Positions 6,635 through 13,642 of a stretch of DNA of 13,642 nucleotides are shown here, piece after piece; position 1 is the first letter of the stretch, and each line of letters begins with the position of its first letter. The notes under the pieces are model-generated. The model did no database searches and was not told the DNA's origin. It worked only from the letters and a program-made list of their open reading frames with translations. This DNA is from Desulfovibrio sp. (GTDB taxonomy: Bacteria; Desulfobacterota; Desulfovibrionia; Desulfovibrionales; Desulfovibrionaceae). Location: contig JAISNZ010000141.1 of NCBI GenBank assembly GCA_031275955.1, positions 1-13,642 on the forward strand, read 5' to 3'. The position numbers and the translations under genes are program-made.

Positions 6635-9070
6635 ATGGGCAGGTTCACGCTGAGTGACGCGCTGGCGCGCATCACCAAAACGCCGGCCGTTACCGGGGGC
6701 ATTTTGCGGGAAGCCGGCGAGGTCATTGCCCGGGAGGGATGCCGCGCCATGAATGCCCACCGCGTGGGGCTGTGGCGCCTTGTCCGGGACGGGCGGATGC
6801 TGGCCAGCATCACAAGCTATGACAGGGTCACCGATTCCTTTGCCGTGCAGGAGAATTTTTCCCTTGACTCCCGCGATCTCTATGTGCAGCTGCTGCACAC
6901 CGAACGGCTGATCATCATCAATGACGCGGCCCGGACCGATATCCTGCCGAATCTGCAGGAATCCTACGGCCCGGACATCTGCGCCCTGCTCGACGCCCCC
7001 ATCCGCATGGGCGGGGAACTGGTGGGCGTGGTCTGCATCGAACAGGACCGCTCGGAACAGTTCCCCGCCTCCCGCGTCTGGACAGTGGAAGAGCAGAACT
7101 TCGCCTCCTCTCTGGCTGATTTTGTCGCCCTGGCGATGGAAAGCGGCAAACGCCACCAACTGATGCAGCGCACCGAAGCCCTCATGAACAACCTGCCGGG
7201 CATGGTCTACCAGTGCCTGAACGATCCGCCGAGCTACACCTTCACCTTTGTCAGCGAAGGATGCCTCCCCCTCATGGGATACACGCAGGAGGAACTGCTC
7301 GGCAACAACAGCGTCAAATTCTTTGACATGGTGCATCCCGAGGATCTGAACACCCTGGAAAAACTCAATAAGGACACCTTGGCGCTGGGCCTGCCCCTGG
7401 AGACGACCTTCCGCGTCGTCATGAAGGACGGCAGCATCAAATGGATCTGGGAACGCAGCCGCGTGGTGGAGAGAAACCCTGACGGCAGTCCGCGTATTCT
7501 GGAAGGATTTTATACGGACATCACGGAACAGAGGCGCCTGGAGGCCGCCGAGCTCGCCAACCGCGCGAAATCCGAGTTTCTGGCCAACATGAGCCATGAA
7601 ATCCGGACCCCGATGAACGCCATCCTGGGCATGACGGAACTCGCCATCAAGAATTTCCCCAGGGAATCCGTGCTGGAATACCTGGGACACATCAAGAGCG
7701 CGGGGGGATCGCTTCTCTCCATCATCAACGATATCCTGGATTTTTCCAAGGTGGAGGCCGGCGCGATGGAGATCGTGCCGGAGAGATACAACGTCCATTC
7801 CCTGATCAACGACATTGTGACCATGATCCATATCCGCATCGGGGATAAGCCCATTACCCTGATCGTGGACGACGACCCCCGGATGCCGCAGGAGATGCTG
7901 GGCGACGTCACGCGCATCAAGCAGATTGCCGTCAATCTCCTGTCCAATGCCGTGAAATTCACGCGCCAGGGCCATATCGTCTTCAGCGTTTCCGCGCAGG
8001 GCGAGGGGGAGCGGCGCAAAATCCTCTTTTCCGTGCAGGATACCGGCATAGGCATCCGCGGTGAGGATCTTCCGGTCCTGTTCGACAACTTTTCCCAACT
8101 GGACACCCGCAAAAACCGGGGGATCGAGGGTTCCGGCCTCGGGCTGGCCATTTCAAAAAAACTTGTGGAGTTGATGGACGGCGAGATCCGGGTGGAAAGC
8201 GTCTACGGCCAGGGGTCCCGCTTTTCTTTCTATATCCTGCAGAAGGTTGTCAACCCAAGGCCCGCCATTGTCCTGCCGCCGGACGAGCGGCGCCGCGCGG
8301 CCGTCTGGCTCGCAAACCCCGAGAGAACCCGGAGCCTTTCCGAAAAACTGGAAAAAATGGGAGTGCGCCATGATATTCTGGATCGGCCGGACTCTCTGGA
8401 CCTCTATTCGCACCTCTTTTTTGACGGGGAAAACTATGCCGCCCTCCGCGACACGCCCTGCGGACAACCGATCCTGATTGCCCTCATGAGCGGCCCGGCC
8501 GGCGAATCCGGACCGCCCTCCCCGGTGCAGACCGTCTATACGCCGCTCACGAGCCTGGTGGTCGCCAAGCTGCTGGACCGGAAAGTCTACTGCTCCCTCA
8601 CGGATCGCCAGGAGGACGACGGGGCGTACGCGCTGCGGCTGCGCGGCGCGCGTCTGCTGGTGGTGGACGACAACGCCATCAACCTCATGATCGCCGAAAA
8701 CCTGCTCCTTGCTTACGGCGGAGAGGTGGACACCGCGGAATCCGGCGCCATGGCCGTCGATCTGGTGCAAAAGGAAGATTACGATCTGGTCTTCATGGAC
8801 CATATGATGCCTGAAATGGACGGGGTGGACGCCACCAGGATCATCCGCTCCCTGCCGGGAGAAAAGTACGCGCGCCTGCCCATTGTGGCCCTTACGGCCA
8901 ATGTCGTGGGCGATGTGCGCGGCATGTTCCTGCAAAACGGCATGAATGACTTTCTGGCAAAACCCATTGGCGTTCAGGAGTTGGAGCTGGTGCTGAAAGA
9001 CTGGCTTCCCCCCGGGAAATGGGAGCTGGGCGCGGCAAACGGTTTTACCGGAGAATCCGCCGGGGCCTGA
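6635..9070 (+). CDS. Cytoplasmic GAF-PAS hybrid histidine kinase with receiver domain
   Basis: The product is 811 aa. The frame is open back to 6323 through the tRNA, but ATG 6635 has AAGGA about 7 nt upstream and lies below a promoter candidate. Domain order: GAF (about 10-168), PAS with a PAC-like end (about 180-300, ending GFYTDITEQRR), HisKA with H-box FLANMSHEIRTPMN (phospho-acceptor His321), HATPase with N-box NLLSNAVKF (434-442), DTGIGI (469-474) and GSGLGL (499-504). A linker at about 550-655 looks like a degenerate receiver. A receiver follows with DD 678-679, phospho-acceptor Asp722 in FMDHMMPEMDG, Thr754 and Lys776. No transmembrane helix is seen, so it should sense a cytoplasmic signal. 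It lacks an HPt or DNA-binding output, so phosphate must pass to an unlinked partner. It lies upstream of a binding-protein/kinase pair. Confidence 0.93.
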   Translation: MGRFTLSDALARITKTPAVTGGILREAGEVIAREGCRAMNAHRVGLWRLVRDGRMLASITSYDRVTDSFAVQENFSLDSRDLYVQLLHTERLIIINDAARTDILPNLQESYGPDICALLDAPIRMGGELVGVVCIEQDRSEQFPASRVWTVEEQNFASSLADFVALAMESGKRHQLMQRTEALMNNLPGMVYQCLNDPPSYTFTFVSEGCLPLMGYTQEELLGNNSVKFFDMVHPEDLNTLEKLNKDTLALGLPLETTFRVVMKDGSIKWIWERSRVVERNPDGSPRILEGFYTDITEQRRLEAAELANRAKSEFLANMSHEIRTPMNAILGMTELAIKNFPRESVLEYLGHIKSAGGSLLSIINDILDFSKVEAGAMEIVPERYNVHSLINDIVTMIHIRIGDKPITLIVDDDPRMPQEMLGDVTRIKQIAVNLLSNAVKFTRQGHIVFSVSAQGEGERRKILFSVQDTGIGIRGEDLPVLFDNFSQLDTRKNRGIEGSGLGLAISKKLVELMDGEIRVESVYGQGSRFSFYILQKVVNPRPAIVLPPDERRRAAVWLANPERTRSLSEKLEKMGVRHDILDRPDSLDLYSHLFFDGENYAALRDTPCGQPILIALMSGPAGESGPPSPVQTVYTPLTSLVVAKLLDRKVYCSLTDRQEDDGAYALRLRGARLLVVDDNAINLMIAENLLLAYGGEVDTAESGAMAVDLVQKEDYDLVFMDHMMPEMDGVDATRIIRSLPGEKYARLPIVALTANVVGDVRGMFLQNGMNDFLAKPIGVQELELVLKDWLPPGKWELGAANGFTGESAGA

Positions 9071-9071
9071 T

Positions 9072-9131
9072 CCAGGCAGGGGGCGTCCTGACAGGAGGCC
9101 TTCGCCCCCACTGACCTTCGGGACGCACGGC
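9072..9131 (+). repeat. Dispersed intergenic repeat, copy 2
   Basis: It matches 829-886; the core 9086-9131 is 38 of 46 identical to 841-886. In this copy GGGGGCG (9079-9085) can pair with CGCCCCC (9103-9109), enclosing the shared TCCTGACAGGA, so it may fold more strongly than copy 1. It fills the gap between the GAF-PAS kinase and the binding-protein gene and could weaken or stabilise read-through between them. No T-run follows. Confidence 0.7.
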
Positions 9132-9182
9132 TCCTGCGCCCCGGCTATGTATTTCAACGTGATACCAAAGGAAGTGCGCGCC

Positions 9183-10166
9183 ATGAAAAAATGGACCACC
9201 CTTCTCGTCCTGCTTGTCCTTGTCTCCTGCAGCGGGAGCGGCGGCGACAGGGACGAGCCCGAAGCCGAAAACGCGGACGGCCTGATAGTCGTCGGTTTTT
9301 CACAGGTCGGCGCGGAGTCCGACTGGCGGAGGGCGAACACCCGGTCCATGCGGGAGACCTTCACCAAAGAGAAAGGCTACAAGCTGATCCTGAAAGACGC
9401 GCAGCAGAAGCAGGAGGCCCAGATTGCCGCCCTGCGCGAGTTCATCCGGAAAAAGGTCCACTACATCGTTCTGGCCCCGGTCACGGAACAGGGCTGGGAC
9501 CCCGTGCTGCAGGAGGCCAAAAGCGCGGGCATACCCGTGATCATCATGGACAGGATGATCCGGACCGCGGACCCCTCCCTTTTCAGCTCCTGGGTAGGCT
9601 CCGACTTCCGCAAGGAGGGGGGCACGGCCGTGGACTGGATGGAAAAAACCTTCAGGGAGAAAGACGTGCTGAGAATCGCGCACATGACGGGAAACCTGGG
9701 ATCCTCGGCGCAGATCGGCCGGACCGAAGGGCTGCAGGAGGGTGTGGACAGAAACGTCGGCTGGAAAATCCTGGTCCGCGACTCCGGCGATTTCACGCAG
9801 GTGAAGGGCAAGGAGGTCATGGAGCGTTTTCTGAGCGAATACAGGGAGATTGACGTTCTCTACTGCGAAAACGACGATATGGCCCTCGGCGCCATCCAGG
9901 CCCTGCGGGAGGCACACCTGCCCTTCGGTTCCGCCGGCGGACTGAAGATCGTTTCCTTTGACGCGACGCGCGCGGGGCTGGAGCAGACGCTCGCGGGAAA
10001 TATCGCCTTCAACGTGGAATGCAATCCCCTGCACGGCCCGCGGGTTGAAAACATCATCAGGCAGCTGCGGGCGGGCAGGACGCCCAGCAAAATCGCCTAT
10101 GTGGAGGAGGCCGCCTTCAGCGCGGCCGGCATCACCCGGGAAGAAGTAGACGCGCGTGCGTACTGA
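9183..10166 (+). CDS. YtfQ-like sugar-binding protein, lipoprotein, probable sensory subunit
   Basis: The product is 327 aa from ATG 9183 (AAGGAAG upstream); an in-frame ATG at 9147 would add 12 residues ahead of the signal peptide and is unlikely. The N-terminus is a lipoprotein signal, MKKWTTLLVLLVLVSC, with Cys16 as the lipidated residue and Ser at +2. The rest is a periplasmic-binding-protein type I fold (Peripla_BP_4) most like E. coli YtfQ, the galactofuranose-binding protein: GFSQVGAESDWR (38-49), then AAEAQ-like KQEAQIAALREF, APVTEQGWDPVLQEAKSAGIPVIIMDR, DSGDFTQVKGKEVMERF and ENDDMALGAIQALREA. No permease or ATPase gene is nearby. Its end overlaps the start of a membrane histidine kinase by 11 nt, so it probably presents its ligand to that kinase rather than to a transporter. 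The ligand is unknown; a pentose or hexose is a reasonable guess. Confidence 0.88.
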   Translation: MKKWTTLLVLLVLVSCSGSGGDRDEPEAENADGLIVVGFSQVGAESDWRRANTRSMRETFTKEKGYKLILKDAQQKQEAQIAALREFIRKKVHYIVLAPVTEQGWDPVLQEAKSAGIPVIIMDRMIRTADPSLFSSWVGSDFRKEGGTAVDWMEKTFREKDVLRIAHMTGNLGSSAQIGRTEGLQEGVDRNVGWKILVRDSGDFTQVKGKEVMERFLSEYREIDVLYCENDDMALGAIQALREAHLPFGSAGGLKIVSFDATRAGLEQTLAGNIAFNVECNPLHGPRVENIIRQLRAGRTPSKIAYVEEAAFSAAGITREEVDARAY

Positions 10167-12741
10167 CTTTTTCTCCTGGACCATCATGGCCGTCGTGCTG
10201 GCGTCCGCTCTGGCTTTTTTCTACAGCCTGAGCGGCAGCGGACCGGAAGGAAACGACCCCCTGTATGTGGATCTGATGTCTTCTCCGGCCTTTGTCAAAA
10301 ACGGCTTTGAACCGGCCTACGCCTCGCTGACCGATCCGGAGATGACGGACTGGGAGGCGGAACTGCCCGCGAACCACGGCAAAAGTCTGCTCCTCTCCAG
10401 TCTGGGCGGAAGCGGCGCGGGAGGGACCCGCGCATTTCTCAATCCCCGGCAGCGCGGAATCAAAGAGTACACAATCTTCATTCCCTTCATCATCCGGCCG
10501 GAGATGATCGCGCCCCTTTACAGCAGCAACAACCCCGTCGCCCCCGGCCTGTATCTGGCGGGTATCGGCGAAAACTGGGAAATCTACATCAACGGCAACG
10601 CTGTCGCCAGGCAGCTGCACCTGGGCCCGGACGGCGGCATCACCTCTTTCCGCAGCAAACGCGGCCTCAGCATTCCTTTTGACCGGAGGGTTCTCCGGGA
10701 AGGCGAAAATTTCCTCGTCCTGCATATCCTCGGCGCCCCGGACAGCGTATATACGGGGCTTTTCTATACCTCCCCCTACTACATCGGCGATTTCACGCGG
10801 ATGTTCAACCGCAGCGAAAGCCTGCAAACCATCGCCCTGTGCGCGGCGTACATTTTCCTGGGCATCTACCATATCCTCCTCTACTGCCTGCGCAAGAACG
10901 ACCGCTATAACCTCCTCTTCGGCGCCTTTGCCGCTGTCGTCGCGGTCCACTTCTTCGCCCGATCCCCAGCCATTTACCATCTGCTGGCCGACACCGCGCC
11001 GGCCCAGAGGATTGAATTCGGCACGCTCTATATCCTTGTCTTCACCCTGACGGCCTTTCTGGACACCTTCGGCTTCGGCAGGATCAAACCCGTCACCATC
11101 GGCTACGGCATTTCCTGCATCACGCTCATTGCCCTGCAAAGCCTCTTTCCCATCTGGTTCGCCTATGACCTGCTGAAAGTCTGGTTCGTTTACGGAATGG
11201 CTTTTCTGGTTTATGTATTTGCCTATGATGTCATCTATGTTTTTATCAAGCAGACAAAAGAACGGCATGCGGAAGAACTTGCGGAGAAAAAAAATTTTCC
11301 TTCCCTGCTCCTCAAAAGCCTGTATAATACAGAACTTGGAAATATTCTTGTCTTTCTTGCCATCTTTCTGGTCACGACTCTGTATGACATCCTCGATGCT
11401 AACTTTCTGTACACCGGCGTATTCACCACGCGCTACAGCCTTTTCGCCTTCATGTGCTGCATGGCCTTTATCCTTGCCCGCAAGTACGCCAGCCGTTTCG
11501 CCCTGACCTCGCAGCTGAACGACATGCTGGAAACCACGGTACGGCAGCGCACACGGGAACTGGAAGAACAGGTGCTGATTGCCGAGGCCGCCTCGCGGGC
11601 CAAGGGGGACTTTCTGGCCAACATGAGCCATGAAATCAGGACGCCCCTGAACGCCGTCATCGGCATGACCAGGATCGGGGCGATGAGCGGAGATCCGGCC
11701 CGCAAGGATTACGCCTTCGCCAACATCAAGGATGCCTCGGAGCATCTGCTCAGCGTCATCAATGACATCCTGGACATCTCCAAAATCGAGTCCGGCAAGT
11801 TTGAACTGTCCGAAGTCGTCTTCCCTGTGCGGGACATCGTGGCCCGTGTGGAAAATGTGATGCGCTTCAAATCGGACGAAAAGAGGCAGGATTTCCGCGC
11901 CCACGTCGATGACGACGTGCCGGAAGCGGTCTTCGGGGACGACATGCGCATCGCGCAGGTCCTCACCAACCTCATCGGCAATGCGATCAAATTCACGCCA
12001 GAAGCGGGCAGCATCAGGCTTTCGGTGACCCTGGCCGAAGAATCGGAGGGAATCTGCGCGCTGCGTTTTCTGGTGACGGATTCCGGCATCGGCATCACAG
12101 AAGAACAAAAGGCGAAACTGTTCACGACCTTTCAGCAGGCCGAAAGCGGCACGACGCGCCAGTACGGCGGCACGGGTCTGGGGCTCGCCCTCTCCAGGCA
12201 GATCGTCGAGCTCATGGGCGGAACCATCTGGGTGGATTCCATCTTCGGCCAGGGCTCCGTCTTTGGTTTCCTCGTCCGGGTCCGGCGCGCCCAGATCCTG
12301 CGCGGAAAGGATTTCCAGGCAGACAGGGCCGCGGCGTTGCGGGAAGGCGAGTTCGCGGGCAAAGCCCTTCTGCTGGCGGATGATGTGGAAATCAACCGCG
12401 AAATTGTGGCGGCCCTGCTTGAGCCCTCGCAAATTCTCGTCGAATGCGCCGAAAACGGCCGGCAGGCCGCGGAGATGTTTGAGCGCGATTCCGCGCGCTA
12501 CGATCTTGTCCTGATGGATGTCCAGATGCCGGTCCTGGACGGCTACGACGCGACACGACGCATCCGGAGCGGGCTCAGTCCGGAGGCCGCGACCGTTCCC
12601 ATCATCGCCATGACCGCCAACGTTTTCCGGGAGGATATCGAGCGCTGCCTCGCCAGCGGCATGAACGGGCATCTGGGCAAGCCCATCAACCTGGAGGAAC
12701 TGATCGCCGAGCTGCGCCGCCATCTCGGCACAACGGCCTGA
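10156..12741 (+). CDS. 7TMR-DISM-type hybrid histidine kinase with receiver domain
   Basis: The product is 861 aa. GTG 10156 overlaps the upstream gene by 11 nt, suggesting translational coupling. An N-terminal helix (9-25) leads to a periplasmic domain of about 190 residues with a jelly-roll, galactose-binding-like pattern (ENWEIYINGNAV 139-150, LREGENFLVLHILGAP 180-195). Seven hydrophobic segments follow (about 224-244, 252-268, 288-305, 314-332, 338-364, 395-412, 424-441), as in 7TMR-DISM receptors. A coiled-coil linker (about 450-485) leads to HisKA with FLANMSHEIRTPLN (His492), HATPase with NLIGNAIKF (605-613), DSGIGI (642-647) and GTGLGL (672-677). The receiver has DD 742-743, Asp788 in LMDVQMPVLDG, Thr820 and Lys842. 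All catalytic motifs are intact. It has no HPt or DNA-binding output. Its likely input is the lipoprotein binding protein encoded just upstream. Confidence 0.92.
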   Translation: MRTDFFSWTIMAVVLASALAFFYSLSGSGPEGNDPLYVDLMSSPAFVKNGFEPAYASLTDPEMTDWEAELPANHGKSLLLSSLGGSGAGGTRAFLNPRQRGIKEYTIFIPFIIRPEMIAPLYSSNNPVAPGLYLAGIGENWEIYINGNAVARQLHLGPDGGITSFRSKRGLSIPFDRRVLREGENFLVLHILGAPDSVYTGLFYTSPYYIGDFTRMFNRSESLQTIALCAAYIFLGIYHILLYCLRKNDRYNLLFGAFAAVVAVHFFARSPAIYHLLADTAPAQRIEFGTLYILVFTLTAFLDTFGFGRIKPVTIGYGISCITLIALQSLFPIWFAYDLLKVWFVYGMAFLVYVFAYDVIYVFIKQTKERHAEELAEKKNFPSLLLKSLYNTELGNILVFLAIFLVTTLYDILDANFLYTGVFTTRYSLFAFMCCMAFILARKYASRFALTSQLNDMLETTVRQRTRELEEQVLIAEAASRAKGDFLANMSHEIRTPLNAVIGMTRIGAMSGDPARKDYAFANIKDASEHLLSVINDILDISKIESGKFELSEVVFPVRDIVARVENVMRFKSDEKRQDFRAHVDDDVPEAVFGDDMRIAQVLTNLIGNAIKFTPEAGSIRLSVTLAEESEGICALRFLVTDSGIGITEEQKAKLFTTFQQAESGTTRQYGGTGLGLALSRQIVELMGGTIWVDSIFGQGSVFGFLVRVRRAQILRGKDFQADRAAALREGEFAGKALLLADDVEINREIVAALLEPSQILVECAENGRQAAEMFERDSARYDLVLMDVQMPVLDGYDATRRIRSGLSPEAATVPIIAMTANVFREDIERCLASGMNGHLGKPINLEELIAELRRHLGTTA

Positions 12742-12752
12742 AGACGAATGTA

Positions 12753-12783
12753 TCGGGGCTTTGCCCCGAACCCAGCCTTGGGG
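12753..12783 (-). repeat. GC-rich double-hairpin repeat, copy 2 (inverted)
   Basis: Read on the minus strand it resembles 886-914: both carry a GGGGC/GCCCC hairpin beside a CCCC/GGGG stem with an AACCC or GGGTT joint. It begins 12 nt after the kinase stop codon. Short GC-rich repeats of this kind can arise independently, so relatedness is likely but not certain. Confidence 0.45.
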
Positions 12784-12847
12784 CATGATGCCCCCCGGAC
12801 CCCCTCGTTCGAAAAGATAGCTCCGTATTGTCCTGAAAATGAATGCT

Positions 12848-12873
12848 TCCCGCGCCCGAACGGGATTTTTTTT
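12848..12873 (+). terminator. Probable rho-independent terminator of the signalling operon
   Basis: TCCCG at 12848-12852 pairs with CGGGA at 12861-12865 around an 8-nt loop and runs directly into eight T residues (12866-12873). The stem is short but GC-rich and the T-run is clean. It is about 105 nt after the stop of the 7TMR-DISM kinase and on the right strand to end that transcript. Confidence 0.5.
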
Positions 12874-13042
12874 CGGCTTGATTTCTGGCGCGCCATGCCC
12901 TACCCATATAGGATGGAGCATGGATATGCGGCCGCGGGCGCGCATTTCGAGCCGCCGGAAAGCTCCGGGCAGGCGCGATGGATTTCCCCGGGCCTCTTTC
13001 CGATTGTTCTCAGAAGAACCATAAGCATGGAGGAGAACAGGT

Positions 13043-13642
13043 ATGTATGAAAAGCGCATTGGCGCACTGGCCTGTCTCGGCACCGGGACCATGGGCCACG
13101 GCGTCGCCTTTCTCGCCGCCAGGGCCGGCAACGAGGTGCGTATGTTCGGACGTTCCAGGGAAAGCATCCAACGCGGCCTGGACAGCATTGACCGGGTCAT
13201 AACGCTTTATGAAGGCAACGGCCTCATGCCCGAAGGAAGCGGCGCCGCGATCCGGGCCAGGATCACGGGCGTCACGAGCATTGAGGAAGCCGTTTCCGGC
13301 GTGGATCTGGTCATGGAGTCAGTGGCCGAAAACCTTGAGATCAAGCATGACGTCTACAAGACGGCGGAACGGCACTGCCCGGAAAAGGCCATCCTGGCCA
13401 CCGACACCTCCGGCCTGATTCTCAGCGAGATCGCCAGGGTGCTGAAAAACCCGGAGCGCTTTTGCGCCATCCATTTCATTAACCCTCCCTACCTCATGCC
13501 CACGGTGGAAATCTGCCCCTGCCCCGCCACCCACCCTTCCGTGATCAAGGCCGCCTCCGCCTGGGTGCAGGCCATCGGCAACGTCCCCATCGTGCTGACC
13601 AAAGAAGTGCCCGGTTTCATCATCAACCGCATCCAGGCCGCC
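13043..13642 (+). CDS. 3-hydroxyacyl-CoA dehydrogenase, N-terminal 200 codons (runs off window)
   Basis: ATG 13043 follows GGAGGAG with about 7 nt spacing; the frame stays open to the last base, so the gene is cut by the window edge. The NAD-binding Rossmann motif is visible as GTGTMG (13-18) near the N-terminus. The family's catalytic His-Glu pair is seen as His144 in AIHFINPPYLMPTVEI with Glu156; Ser123 in DTSG and Asn195 in VPGFIINRI fit the other conserved active-site positions. The enzyme oxidises an L-3-hydroxyacyl-CoA to the 3-ketoacyl-CoA with NAD+. Related enzymes acting on other 3-hydroxy acids (carnitine dehydrogenase, L-gulonate dehydrogenase) share this pattern, so the substrate is open. 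No thiolase or crotonase gene is in view; partners would lie to the right. Confidence 0.9.
   Translation, partial: MYEKRIGALACLGTGTMGHGVAFLAARAGNEVRMFGRSRESIQRGLDSIDRVITLYEGNGLMPEGSGAAIRARITGVTSIEEAVSGVDLVMESVAENLEIKHDVYKTAERHCPEKAILATDTSGLILSEIARVLKNPERFCAIHFINPPYLMPTVEICPCPATHPSVIKAASAWVQAIGNVPIVLTKEVPGFIINRIQAA

Larger units (their letters stand above)
12742..13042. other. 301-nt intergenic region with tandem hairpins
   Basis: No gene is seen. It holds two short perfect hairpins (TCGGGGC 12753-12759 with GCCCCGA 12763-12769; GGGGCA 12780-12785 with TGCCCC 12789-12794), a probable terminator at 12848-12873, and a small palindrome, GTTCT 13006-13010 with AGAAC 13015-13019, about 24 nt before the dehydrogenase start, which could be an operator. 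I found no convincing -35/-10 pair for the downstream gene. Confidence 0.6.

Noticed and set aside
12885..12901. Sigma-54-like site around TGGCGCG before the dehydrogenase gene
   Set aside because: The spacing between the GG and GC elements is two bases too short.
13027..13050. Seven-codon frame MEENRYV ending over the start of the dehydrogenase gene
   Set aside because: It consists mainly of the dehydrogenase ribosome binding site, has no ribosome binding site of its own, and shows no attenuation signature.
10132..13200. 1022-aa minus-strand open frame opposite the 7TMR-DISM kinase
   Set aside because: It is antisense to a gene with intact kinase motifs and has His/Gly/Asp-rich composition typical of the complement of GC-rich coding DNA. 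The other long minus-strand frames at 2542-4254, 6581-8098 and 8153-9367 are rejected for the same reason.

Overview
This 13.6 kb window is GC-rich bacterial DNA. The gene content (hybrid histidine kinases including a 7TMR-DISM type, a DctA-type carrier, a DUF5058 membrane protein) and the protein style suggest a Gram-negative anaerobe, most likely Desulfovibrio- or Bilophila-like (Desulfobacterota). This assignment is an inference; no rRNA or other phylogenetic marker is present.

Left flank (1-1244): a (TG)n tract at the very edge, then a poorly coding stretch with one small minus-strand gene for a three-helix membrane protein resembling the PQ-loop type. A non-coding leader follows, holding a dispersed hairpin repeat and a hairpin/T-run structure.

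Transport and amide block (1245-5615, + strand): a DUF5058-family membrane protein, a second multi-pass membrane protein of unknown function 17 nt downstream, an amidase-signature hydrolase, and a DctA-like dicarboxylate:cation symporter. Spacing is tight over the first three genes, and a 12-bp hairpin lies before dctA. The simplest reading is uptake of an unknown amide by the two membrane proteins, cytoplasmic hydrolysis by the amidase, and carriage of a related acid by DctA.

Middle (5646-6349, - strand): a single-pass membrane-anchored protein of unknown function lies about 100 nt downstream of a complete tRNA-Leu(UAG) with encoded CCA.

Signalling block (6537-12741, + strand): three sensory proteins. 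The first is a cytoplasmic GAF-PAS hybrid histidine kinase with a good sigma-70-like promoter candidate. The second is a YtfQ-like sugar-binding-protein homologue made as a lipoprotein. The third is a 7TMR-DISM hybrid histidine kinase whose GTG start overlaps the end of the binding-protein gene by 11 nt. No ABC permease or ATPase accompanies the binding protein, so it looks like the ligand-capturing half of a LuxP/LuxQ-style receptor. No DNA-binding response regulator or HPt protein is in the window.

Right end (12742-13642): a 301-nt gap with hairpin repeats and a probable terminator, then the first 200 codons of a 3-hydroxyacyl-CoA dehydrogenase that runs off the window.
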